From: Prevotella sp.
GTDB lineage: Bacteria; Bacteroidota; Bacteroidia; Bacteroidales; Bacteroidaceae
Direction of reading: 5' to 3'
Assembly (NCBI GenBank): GCA_017548605.1
Contig: JAFYZT010000035.1
Span: 1 to 44,184, forward strand
DNA length: 44,184 nucleotides
How positions within the stretch are numbered: the stretch's first letter is position 1; every line of letters begins with the position of its first letter. Under the pieces are notes generated by a model. It made no database searches. It saw only the letters and a program-made list of their open reading frames with translations, and was not told where the DNA came from. Position numbers and translations under genes: made by a program. This document shows positions 1-6,592 of this stretch, piece by piece.

Positions 1-472
1 AATGTAATACCCCTAATTTTCTTTGTAAAGCATCTATGGTATCGTTATTCATCAAGGAATAACGTGAGGCTAGCCGAAATTCCTTGGCTGCTTCGTTTGG
101 TAAATACTGTTTTATCAATATTGTGCCCATCTGCCCGTGAACCTTTGCCAGCAGAGCGTAGATGGAATCGCCTCCGGCGGTGGTGTCGGCCACCTCAATG
201 GCATGCTGGAAGGCGGCGAGGGAGGCTGGTGCCTCACCCATGTCACGATAGACACTGCCGAGGAGGTAATGGGCATGCATACGGTCGTAGTTGGTGCCGT
301 GATGGTCAAAATAGTCGGTGAGTTGGCGGATGGTGTCAAGGGATAAATGCTTGTAGGCTCGGTTGAGCGAGTCCTGCTCGTGGAGCAGGGCACGCATATA
401 ATCGGTACGCCCCTCCCCGCAGCCTATAAGCAGTAGGAAGAACAATAACGGGAGTATGAATAGTTTGCGCAT
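1..472 (-). CDS. TPR-containing lipoprotein, 5' part only
   Basis: This gene runs off the left edge; about 157 N-terminal residues are visible and no stop is reached. It opens MRKLFILPLLFFLLLIGC, a lipoprotein signal peptide with a lipobox ending at Cys18, so the product is probably a lipoprotein. The mature part is alpha-helical with alternating small and aromatic residues typical of tetratricopeptide repeats (for example HAHYLLGSVYRDMGEAPASLAAFQHAIEVADTT). In Prevotella and Bacteroides, proteins with this type of N-terminus often continue into a membrane helix and a LuxR- or AraC-type DNA-binding domain, making a surface-to-DNA regulator. That C-terminal part is outside the window, so a regulatory role is only a suggestion. 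The start is the ATG at 470-472, about 40 bp beyond the stop of the upstream same-strand GT9 gene. Confidence 0.7.
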   Translation of the reverse strand, partial: MRKLFILPLLFFLLLIGCGEGRTDYMRALLHEQDSLNRAYKHLSLDTIRQLTDYFDHHGTNYDRMHAHYLLGSVYRDMGEAPASLAAFQHAIEVADTTAGGDSIYALLAKVHGQMGTILIKQYLPNEAAKEFRLASRYSLMNNDTIDALQRKLGVLH

Positions 473-509
473 AATATATAATATCTACCAAATTCGCTCC
501 AACCTACCC

Positions 510-1553
510 TTATGTATTAATAATTCTTATCACCTTATCGATAATGTCATCAGGTGAAATAGTGTTCATACATGCCATGTCTTGGCGGTGACAGGGTTTG
601 TTGCCATAGATGCTACAGGGGCGGCACTCCAACTCTTTCTGCACGGCATTGTCCAACGACTGTCCCCAGCCCATGAATCCGGCATAGGGATGCGTGGCAC
701 CCCACACGCTGACCACGGGCGTATCAACCAATGAGGCAAAGTGCATATTGGCACTGTCCATCGACACCATCACATCGAGGTGGCTCATGATAATCAACTC
801 CTGGAATAGTCCGGCAGCCTGCGACGAGGCATTCACGCAACGGGGATAGGCATCACACCAACGATCAAGCACCTCCTTTTCTTGTGCTCCTGCCCCGAAG
901 AAGAACAGGCGGGTAGCAGCATCCTCCGTCAAACGTTTTACCACCTCTTCCATACGCTCCAGAGGATACACCTTTCCCTCATGGGCAGCAAAGGGAGCGA
1001 TACCTATCCATTTCTCACCTTGTTTCTTCTGTCCGATAGTGGATGGCAACAGCGACAGGTCGCCACCACCTTCGGGGAAGATGGAACGGAACTCCAACTT
1101 CACGGGATAGCCCAACCGTTCCAGCACATCGGCATAGTTCTGGAAAGTGGTAGGCTGCTGCTCCAACACCTTGCCCGACTGCGCCACCAGGCGCCGTTTG
1201 CCGGCACGGTGCTTGTCGATATGTGCCACACGGTAATGGCCCATCTTGAACCGCATACGAAGATAGTTCGAACGGAGCACACCGTGCATATCGGCCACGG
1301 CAGTGAAATCCTTCTCTTTCAGTTCATGATACAGGCGGTTCAACCCCTGCAACCCCCGGTAGTCATTGCGAAGGTCGGCCTCGATAAAAGCGATGTTTTT
1401 CGACAGTCCCACGAAGAACGGACGGGCAAAGCCACGGCTGAGCACAGTGATACGCACATCAGGATACTGATGCGCCAACGAGCGGACCACGGGCACCAAC
1501 ATAGCCACGTCGCCCAAAGCCGAAAAACGGATAATCAGGATATGCTCCGCCAT
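510..1553 (-). CDS. Glycosyltransferase family 9 (heptosyltransferase-like)
   Basis: A 347-residue protein resembling ADP-heptose:LPS heptosyltransferases (GT9, WaaF/RfaF type), cytoplasmic or membrane-associated enzymes that extend the lipopolysaccharide inner core. It begins with the usual first beta-strand and loop, MAEHILIIRFSALGDVAMLVPVVRSL, which contributes to the acceptor side. The second Rossmann half carries the nucleotide-sugar signature (WIGIAPFAAHEGKVYP, then MVSMDSANMHFASLVDTPVVSVWGATHP). A cysteine cluster near the C-terminus (CRPCSIYGNKPCHRQDMACM) is common in this family. The gene starts 15 bp after the stop of the DUF4254 gene and is very probably co-transcribed with it. The exact sugar and acceptor cannot be told from sequence; LPS or lipooligosaccharide core assembly is the family-based expectation. 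Confidence 0.85.
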   Translation of the reverse strand: MAEHILIIRFSALGDVAMLVPVVRSLAHQYPDVRITVLSRGFARPFFVGLSKNIAFIEADLRNDYRGLQGLNRLYHELKEKDFTAVADMHGVLRSNYLRMRFKMGHYRVAHIDKHRAGKRRLVAQSGKVLEQQPTTFQNYADVLERLGYPVKLEFRSIFPEGGGDLSLLPSTIGQKKQGEKWIGIAPFAAHEGKVYPLERMEEVVKRLTEDAATRLFFFGAGAQEKEVLDRWCDAYPRCVNASSQAAGLFQELIIMSHLDVMVSMDSANMHFASLVDTPVVSVWGATHPYAGFMGWGQSLDNAVQKELECRPCSIYGNKPCHRQDMACMNTISPDDIIDKVIRIINT

Positions 1554-1568
1554 GTCAACGCCAGTGAT

Positions 1569-2174
1569 TTATTTCTTCTGGTACAGAATGGGGTTGGTTG
1601 ACGGGTCGTTATACATCTTCATTTGACGGTACACCTTCATGTATTTACGTCCATCTTGAATATCTTCCAACAGCTGGTCGATGGCCAGACTCAAGTCTCT
1701 TTGTTGCTCCAGAAGCACATGCAGCTTGTCTTGGCACTTCTGGATATGTTCATTGGAGGCATCGGTGCGGTTCACCTGCTCCTGCATGTGATAGATTTTC
1801 AGAGCGAGGATAGACAGCCTATCGACGGCCCATGCCGGACTCTCCGTATTCAACCGAGCATCGGGGGCGGGTGTCACGTCGCTGAACTGTTGGCGATAAT
1901 AGGAGTCTATCTGCTCCACCAGATCCGTGCGGTCTTGATTGCTGCGGTCGATACGTCGTTTCAGTTGCAGGGCAGCCACAGGGTCAATATGCGGGTCGCG
2001 GATAATATCCTCGAGATGCCACTGCACGGTGTCAATCCAACACTTCAGATACAGGCGGTTTTCCAATGAATCGCGTTTATAGGGATTATTGATGGGGGTG
2101 TCCACATCATCCGTCACATGGTAGTCGCGGATAGCCTTGTTGAAAATCTGATTATACAATTCGGTGTTGTTCAT
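1569..2174 (-). CDS. DUF4254 domain protein
   Basis: A 201-residue, highly helical and charged protein with no signal peptide or membrane segment, matching the DUF4254 family of Bacteroidota (pattern NNPYKRDSLENRLYLKCWIDTVQWHLEDIIRDP, later PAWAVDRLSILALKIYHM). The biochemical function of the family is unknown to me. An upstream in-frame start at 2225 would lie beyond the promoter box at 2195-2203, so the start is set at the ATG at 2172-2174 (MNNTELYNQIF). The gene heads a two-gene unit with the GT9 glycosyltransferase 15 bp downstream, a pairing I recall from other Bacteroidales. That arrangement suggests a role in cell-surface glycan assembly, by inference only. Confidence 0.8.
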   Translation of the reverse strand: MNNTELYNQIFNKAIRDYHVTDDVDTPINNPYKRDSLENRLYLKCWIDTVQWHLEDIIRDPHIDPVAALQLKRRIDRSNQDRTDLVEQIDSYYRQQFSDVTPAPDARLNTESPAWAVDRLSILALKIYHMQEQVNRTDASNEHIQKCQDKLHVLLEQQRDLSLAIDQLLEDIQDGRKYMKVYRQMKMYNDPSTNPILYQKK

Positions 2175-2194
2175 ATAACAAAGTGATATTTTTG

Positions 2195-2226
2195 GCAAAG
2201 ATAGTATAAACCAAAGATAATACAAA
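2195..2226 (-). promoter_or_regulatory. Bacteroidota promoter for DUF4254-GT9 unit
   Basis: On the minus strand a -33 element TTTG (2223-2226) is followed after 19 bp by TATCTTTGC (2195-2203), matching the Bacteroidota consensus TTTG-N19/20-TAnnTTTG. Transcription would start near 2190, leaving a leader of about 15 nt before the DUF4254 ATG at 2174. Confidence 0.75.
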
Positions 2227-2417
2227 ATAAAACACTATTTATTTTTTTCCGAAACGCAGCTACCAACCAGCCTCATATTGGGTGAGGAACCCTATTTTGT
2301 TGTAACAATATGATAGTATTTCCATCCGATAGAATATCAATCTGAAAGAAATGCATTGTGAATTTTTACAATGTGTAAGTGGTGGTTATAATATTTTAAC
2401 AAAATGCTGATATTTTC

Positions 2418-2449
2418 TTGATGAACTTGTCAAATTGCACTACTTTTGC
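2418..2449 (+). promoter_or_regulatory. Promoter of the PII-amtB operon
   Basis: TTG (2418-2420), a 20 bp spacer, then TACTTTTGC (2441-2449), the Bacteroidota -33/-7 pair. Predicted start near 2454, giving a leader of about 60 nt before the PII ATG at 2517. Confidence 0.75.
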
Positions 2450-2516
2450 ACACGAAAGCTTTCAGGATGTAACCCGATATGGGTTGAGTATTAACAAGGT
2501 AAAAAGTAAAAGACGT

Positions 2517-2864
2517 ATGAAAAAGATTGAGGCTATCATCCGCAAGACAAGGTTCGAGGATGTGAAGGAAACGTTGCTGCAGTCGGACATCGACTGGTTT
2601 GAGTATCATAACGTGCATGGCATCGGCCAAAGCCGACAGGAAAGGATTTACCGTGGCGTTCAATACTCTACCGACGTGATAGAGCGTGTGGCACTGACCA
2701 TCGTCTGCCGCGACCAATTCGTGGAGCCGACGCTGAAGGTCATCCTAAATGTGGCCCACACGGGTGAAGTCGGCGACGGACGTATCTTCGTGAGCGATGT
2801 CATCGACACGTGGAGCATCCGTACAGGTGAGAATGGTGACACGGTACTCAGGGACAAAAAGTAA
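2517..2864 (+). CDS. glnK: P-II family nitrogen regulator
   Basis: A 115-residue PII signal-transduction protein. PII trimers bind ATP/ADP and 2-oxoglutarate and control ammonium transport and nitrogen metabolism. The start MKKIEAIIRKTRFEDVKETL is the standard PII N-terminus. The T-loop stretch IYRGVQYSTDV keeps the tyrosine equivalent to the uridylylation site of enterobacterial GlnB. The B-loop GEVGDGRIFVSDV and the C-terminal IRTGENGD match the nucleotide-binding signatures. A longer in-frame start at 2418 would span the promoter, so the ATG at 2517 is chosen. The gene is followed 47 bp later by amtB. The glnK-amtB arrangement is the usual one, and GlnK would be expected to plug AmtB when nitrogen is sufficient. 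I name it glnK rather than glnB because of that linkage. Confidence 0.93.
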   Translation: MKKIEAIIRKTRFEDVKETLLQSDIDWFEYHNVHGIGQSRQERIYRGVQYSTDVIERVALTIVCRDQFVEPTLKVILNVAHTGEVGDGRIFVSDVIDTWSIRTGENGDTVLRDKK

Positions 2865-2911
2865 TGGAGAATTGACAATCTTAGTAAAAACAACGACAAA
2901 AATTATAGATT

Positions 2912-4165
2912 ATGAACGATATAGGATTATCACTCGATACCGTATGGATGTTGCTAGCAGCCATGCTGGTTTTCTGGATGCAGCCAGGTTTCGCACTGTG
3001 TGAGGCAGGCTTTACACGGTCGAAGAATACGGCCAACATCTTGATGAAAAATTTCGTCGACTTTATGTTCGGCTCATTGCTCTTTTTCTTTCTCGGCTTC
3101 GGATTCATGTTCGGTAGCGAAGGAGCTGGATTCATTGGAGGACCCAACTGGGGCGACCTTTCATTCTATAACGGCGACCTGCCGGTAGAAGGATTTCTGA
3201 TTTTCGAAACGGTGTTCTGTGCCACAAGTGCGACGATAGTGAGCGGTGCGATGGCTGAGCGGACCAAGTTCTCTATGTACCTCATATATAGTGCTTTCAT
3301 CTCGCTGTTCATATACCCGATAGAGGGTCACTGGACATGGGGTGGTGGCTGGCTCTGCAACGACGCTGCCGACGGATTTATGATGTCAACGTTTGGCGAC
3401 GTGTTCCACGATTTTGCCGGTTCAGCCATTGTGCATAGCGTAGGCGGCGTGTTGGCTCTTATCGGTGCCATGGCATTAGGACCACGCTTGGGCAAATACG
3501 GGCGCGACGGCAAGAGCCGTGCCATTCCCGGTCATAACCTGACGATGGCGGCTTTAGGCGTGTTCATCCTTTGGCTCGGATGGTTCGGCTTCAACCCCGG
3601 CAGTCAGTTGGCAGCCAGTGGTGAGGTGAACCGTGTGGCTATCTCTCATGTGTTCCTGACCACCAACCTGGCGGCAGCAGCAGGCGGCATGGCTACAATG
3701 TTCGTCACCTGGCTCAAATACGGCAAGCCGTCACTCTCATTGACACTGAACGGTGTGTTGGCCGGGCTGGTAGGTATCACGGCAGGCTGCGACCTTGTCT
3801 CACCCATCGGAGCTGCCATCATCGGACTGGTGTGCGGTGTGGTGCTGGTCTTTTCCATCGAATTCATCGACCACGTGCTTCACATCGACGACCCTGTAGG
3901 TGCTTCGTCCGTACATGGTGTATGTGGTATCCTCGGCACATTGTTGACGGGGTTGCTTTCCACATCCAACGGAGCATTCTACGGCCACGGCTGGGGCTTC
4001 TTCGGTGCTGAGTGCTTCGGCATCCTAATTATCGATCTCTGGGCAGCCGCCTGTGGATTTGCACTGTTCTACGGCATCAAGTGGGCTCGTGGCTTACGTG
4101 TTGGTGCACGTGTGGAAGAGGAAGGCCTCGATATTTATGAACATGGAGAAAGTTGTTACAATTAA
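2912..4165 (+). CDS. amtB: Ammonium transporter AmtB
   Basis: A 417-residue inner-membrane ammonium channel of the Amt/Mep/Rh family with about eleven hydrophobic segments. Recognisable family stretches are the N-terminal WMLLAAMLVFWMQPGFALCEAGFTRSKN, the central FAGSAIVHSVGGVLALIGAMALGPR, containing the pore histidine in AIVHSVGG, and the late DDPVGASSVHGVCGILGTL with the second pore histidine in SVHG. The PII-interacting cytoplasmic C-terminus is present (EEEGLDIYEHGES). There is no signal peptide beyond the first membrane helix. It follows the PII gene and precedes a beta-barrel gene by 13 bp, so the three form one operon for ammonium acquisition. Confidence 0.96.
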   Translation: MNDIGLSLDTVWMLLAAMLVFWMQPGFALCEAGFTRSKNTANILMKNFVDFMFGSLLFFFLGFGFMFGSEGAGFIGGPNWGDLSFYNGDLPVEGFLIFETVFCATSATIVSGAMAERTKFSMYLIYSAFISLFIYPIEGHWTWGGGWLCNDAADGFMMSTFGDVFHDFAGSAIVHSVGGVLALIGAMALGPRLGKYGRDGKSRAIPGHNLTMAALGVFILWLGWFGFNPGSQLAASGEVNRVAISHVFLTTNLAAAAGGMATMFVTWLKYGKPSLSLTLNGVLAGLVGITAGCDLVSPIGAAIIGLVCGVVLVFSIEFIDHVLHIDDPVGASSVHGVCGILGTLLTGLLSTSNGAFYGHGWGFFGAECFGILIIDLWAAACGFALFYGIKWARGLRVGARVEEEGLDIYEHGESCYN

Positions 4166-4178
4166 AAGGAATAGAAAA

Positions 4179-4898
4179 ATGAAAAAGTCAATAATAATGT
4201 TTTTGCCTACTGCATTGTTGCTCCTTGGAACGACAAACGCAAAGGCACAGGAAGAGAAAGTGGAAACGACGATTGCCGCAGATATCGTGAGTCAGTATAT
4301 CTGGCGTGGATTAGATGCGGGTGACGTTTCGCTACAGCCAACACTCGGCATCGGATACAAGGGTTTGTCGCTGACGGCCTGGGGAAGCATCGGTCTGAGC
4401 AACCCACAGGACACGAAGGAGTTCGACCTGACGCTCGCTTACACCAACGGTGGGTTTAACGTGGGCGTGAACGACTACTGGTTCAATGAAGGTCTTGATC
4501 CCGACAACCACTATTTCAAGTACGATGCCCATGGGACTAACCATGTCTTTGAGGCCTTTGTAGGCTACGATTTCGGCTTCGCGTCACTCCAGTGGTTTAC
4601 CAACTTCGCGGGCAACGATGGTGAGAACAAAGACGGCAAACGCGCCTATAGCAGTTACTTCGAGGCTAATATTCCGTTCAACCTGGCAGGTGTCAGTTGG
4701 ACAGCCACCGCCGGCGCTGTACCTTATGCCACCAGCTTCTATGATACAACGGGGTTCGCCGTCACCAACCTATCGCTGAAGGCGGAAAAGGAAATACGTA
4801 TCACCGATACCTTCTCCATCCCCATCTTCGGACAGGTAACAGGTAATCCATGCTCCAGAAAAGCCTATCTGGTATTTGGCTTCACCCTGCAACCATAA
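4179..4898 (+). CDS. Outer-membrane beta-barrel protein of the ammonium operon
   Basis: A 239-residue protein with a signal peptide (MKKSIIMFLPTALLLLGTTNAKAQ) and a mature part made of alternating amphipathic strands rich in Tyr, Trp and Gly (IVSQYIWRGLDAGDVSLQPTLGIGYKGLSLTAWGSIGLSN). It ends in an aromatic/hydrophobic strand, KAYLVFGFTLQP. The pattern fits a small outer-membrane beta-barrel, broadly similar to the TorF-like putative porins. The in-frame reading starts further upstream inside amtB, but the ATG at 4179 gives the signal peptide and lies 13 bp after amtB. Its position suggests outer-membrane passage or scaffolding for nitrogenous solutes; the substrate is unknown. Confidence 0.8.
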   Translation: MKKSIIMFLPTALLLLGTTNAKAQEEKVETTIAADIVSQYIWRGLDAGDVSLQPTLGIGYKGLSLTAWGSIGLSNPQDTKEFDLTLAYTNGGFNVGVNDYWFNEGLDPDNHYFKYDAHGTNHVFEAFVGYDFGFASLQWFTNFAGNDGENKDGKRAYSSYFEANIPFNLAGVSWTATAGAVPYATSFYDTTGFAVTNLSLKAEKEIRITDTFSIPIFGQVTGNPCSRKAYLVFGFTLQP

Positions 4899-5226
4899 GT
4901 TGGATCCCACTATATTAGTAGTAAAGAAGTTAAGAAGTTACCGCTACGCTAAGTAGTTAAGCCAATAGCAATTAAGACAGAGAAAGTTCATGTTTCTCGT
5001 ACTTAAGAGTAATGGCTTAACTACTTTAACTTCTATACCTTCTTCAACTTCAAAATCTACTATAACAAACAAGTACGATTTAATGCTTTTTTAAACTCAT
5101 CGTAAGCCGATAATTAGGAAATGTTGCGTAAATTTGCATCGATTTAAAGTGTTTGGTGACGGATATATCAAGAGAGAATCTACAGTTTTTGCACTATCAA
5201 CCGTTATCATCGCGCGATGAAATAGA
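4899..5226. other. Intergenic region after the ammonium operon
   Basis: A 328 bp gap. The first half is the inverted repeat described at 4922-5050. The second half is AT-rich and contains a -7-like box TAAATTTGC (5129-5137) without a convincing -33 partner, which might serve the downstream thioredoxin-like gene. No ORF is supported here. Confidence 0.55.
4922..5050. repeat. Imperfect inverted repeat with AGnAGTTA-type arms
   Basis: The left arm (4922-4965) reads as GTTAA-rich octamer units, a CGCTACGCT module and GTTAAGCCAAT. The right arm (5009-5050) reads as its approximate reverse complement, AATGGCTTAACTAC...AACTTC. The same architecture recurs at 41338-41473. It lies 3' of the nitrogen operon and could act as a terminator or as a dispersed mobile palindrome. 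Confidence 0.65.
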
Positions 5227-6309
5227 ATGATGAAAAAGAAAACGATCATAATCGCACTTCTCACCCTCGTTGCTCTGGCAGGGAAAGGGCAAATCAATTA
5301 TCGGCTGGAAGGAAACATTGGGCAGCCAGAAGTAACAGACACGCTCATCTTGAAAGAAGAGCGAGGAGAGATAGTGGACGGCTTCATCGCTACAGAAGTA
5401 CTCGACACCCTCTACATCGTGAAAGGCGAAATCATGCCGAAAGAAGGAACTTGGTCGGAGCCGGTGATGGCAAGAGCCAAAGGCAAACATATTTTACTCT
5501 TGCATATAATACTAGACAATGGTACAACGAGAATTGACGGGACTATCGATGGCTCTGTCGTCCGTCAGTCGGGCACTTCGCTCGTTGATGCCATGAACCA
5601 GATGGATGAAGATCATCAACAGTTAATTGAAGAGTTTCGGCAGGCTATCAATAGCGGCGAGCCTATTGACACTATGGCACTGATTGCCCGTGAGGACAGT
5701 TTTGTAGTCAGTGTATTATCGGCACATCCCAGTGACCCAGTAGGAAGCCTTGCTGTCAATGACTATGCATCCGATGTCCATCATATTTCACCACAGAGGG
5801 GGTTGGAACACATCGCCATGCTCACGCCCTCTTGGGTGGAAAAGGAACCGAAACTGCAAATGCTACGAAGAGATCTGCAAGCGCTGATTAGCACAGGTGT
5901 GGGAACAATGTTTATCGATATTGTAACGGAGTACAACGGCAAGCAGCAACGCCTTTCTGATTATGTAGGACGCGGCAAATATGTACTTGCAGATTTCTGG
6001 GCTTCATGGTGTGGACCCTGTCGCCGCGAAATACCAAATCTCATCGCCATCTACAATAAGTACAAAGACCAGGGACTGGTTGTTCTTGGTATTGCCACAT
6101 GGGATGACCCTGTGAAAACGTTGAAAGCCATCAAGGACGAAAACATTCCATATCCTCAAATCATAAACTTTAAAAAGACCGATACCGATGTTTACGCTAT
6201 CGGCAGCCTCCCCGAAATCATTCTCTTCGCTCCTGACGGCACTATCCTCGCTCGCGGGTTGCAGGGAGATAAGATAGTACAGCAATTGAAGAAGATTTTT
6301 AATGACTAA
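5227..6309 (+). CDS. TlpA-like thioredoxin-fold protein with DUF4369-like N-terminus
   Basis: A 360-residue exported protein. Residues 1-22 form a signal peptide (MMKKKTIIIALLTLVALAGKGQ). Residues of about 23-120 form a beta-rich region (YRLEGNIGQPEVTDTLILKEE) resembling the DUF4369 domain often fused to thioredoxins in Bacteroidota. A helical linker follows. Residues of about 225-360 form a TlpA/ResA-like thioredoxin domain (YVLADFWASWCGPCRREIPNL) with the redox pair Cys262-Gly-Pro-Cys265, and the cis-proline region SLPEIILFAPDG. The expected role is thiol-disulfide exchange in the periplasm, for example reduction of cysteine pairs in apocytochromes or other envelope proteins; the target is not shown. 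The start could be either of two adjacent ATGs (5227 or 5230). The gene stands alone between repeats and the leuS promoter array. Confidence 0.88.
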   Translation: MMKKKTIIIALLTLVALAGKGQINYRLEGNIGQPEVTDTLILKEERGEIVDGFIATEVLDTLYIVKGEIMPKEGTWSEPVMARAKGKHILLLHIILDNGTTRIDGTIDGSVVRQSGTSLVDAMNQMDEDHQQLIEEFRQAINSGEPIDTMALIAREDSFVVSVLSAHPSDPVGSLAVNDYASDVHHISPQRGLEHIAMLTPSWVEKEPKLQMLRRDLQALISTGVGTMFIDIVTEYNGKQQRLSDYVGRGKYVLADFWASWCGPCRREIPNLIAIYNKYKDQGLVVLGIATWDDPVKTLKAIKDENIPYPQIINFKKTDTDVYAIGSLPEIILFAPDGTILARGLQGDKIVQQLKKIFND

Positions 6310-6372
6310 TGATGCGGAGAATGTCTCGGTTTAAATAAAATTCTCACACTCTGAAATAGAAATACATATCTA

Positions 6373-6570
6373 TTTCACTCGCTTAATCGAATTTTTGCAC
6401 TACCTTTGAATAAGGTAGGCGGCGTTTCGGTTGTAAAAATGAAAAAGATTTTTCATTTTGTACTTCACTCAACTTGCACTACCTTTCAATAAGGCAGGCG
6501 GCACCTCGGAAAAGAAAGAAAAAGTATATTTATCTTTGCTTTTCGCTCGGTTTGCACTACCTTTGCACTC
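6373..6570 (+). promoter_or_regulatory. Three tandem promoter-like repeats upstream of leuS
   Basis: Three imperfect copies of a unit of about 78-79 bp share a pyrimidine-CTC start, TTGCACTACCTTT and (copies 1 and 2) AATAAGGyAGGCGGC. The -7 boxes are TACCTTTGA (6401-6409), TACCTTTCA (6480-6488) and TACCTTTGC (6558-6566), spaced 79 and 78 bp apart. Copies 2 and 3 have a TTTG 19 bp upstream (6457-6460 and 6535-6538); copy 1 lacks a clear -33. The last copy predicts a start about 22 nt before the leuS ATG. Confidence 0.75.
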
Positions 6571-6592
6571 GAATTTATTAATTTTTCATCAA

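Larger units (their letters stand above)
2175..2516. other. Divergent intergenic region between DUF4254 and the PII gene
   Basis: A 342 bp AT-rich gap between divergent operons. It holds the minus-strand promoter at 2195-2226 and the plus-strand promoter at 2418-2449. I see no small ORF, tRNA or strong terminator hairpin in the part between them (about 2227-2417). Confidence 0.6.

Noticed and set aside
115-393. Minus-strand open frame of 92 codons at the left end
   Set aside because: It is out of frame with the lipoprotein reading that begins at 472, which has a signal peptide and TPR-like pattern and stays open to the window edge.
6458-6592. 45-codon N-terminal extension of leuS
   Set aside because: It translates the promoter repeats and does not resemble LeuRS; the ATG at 6593 gives the normal N-terminus.
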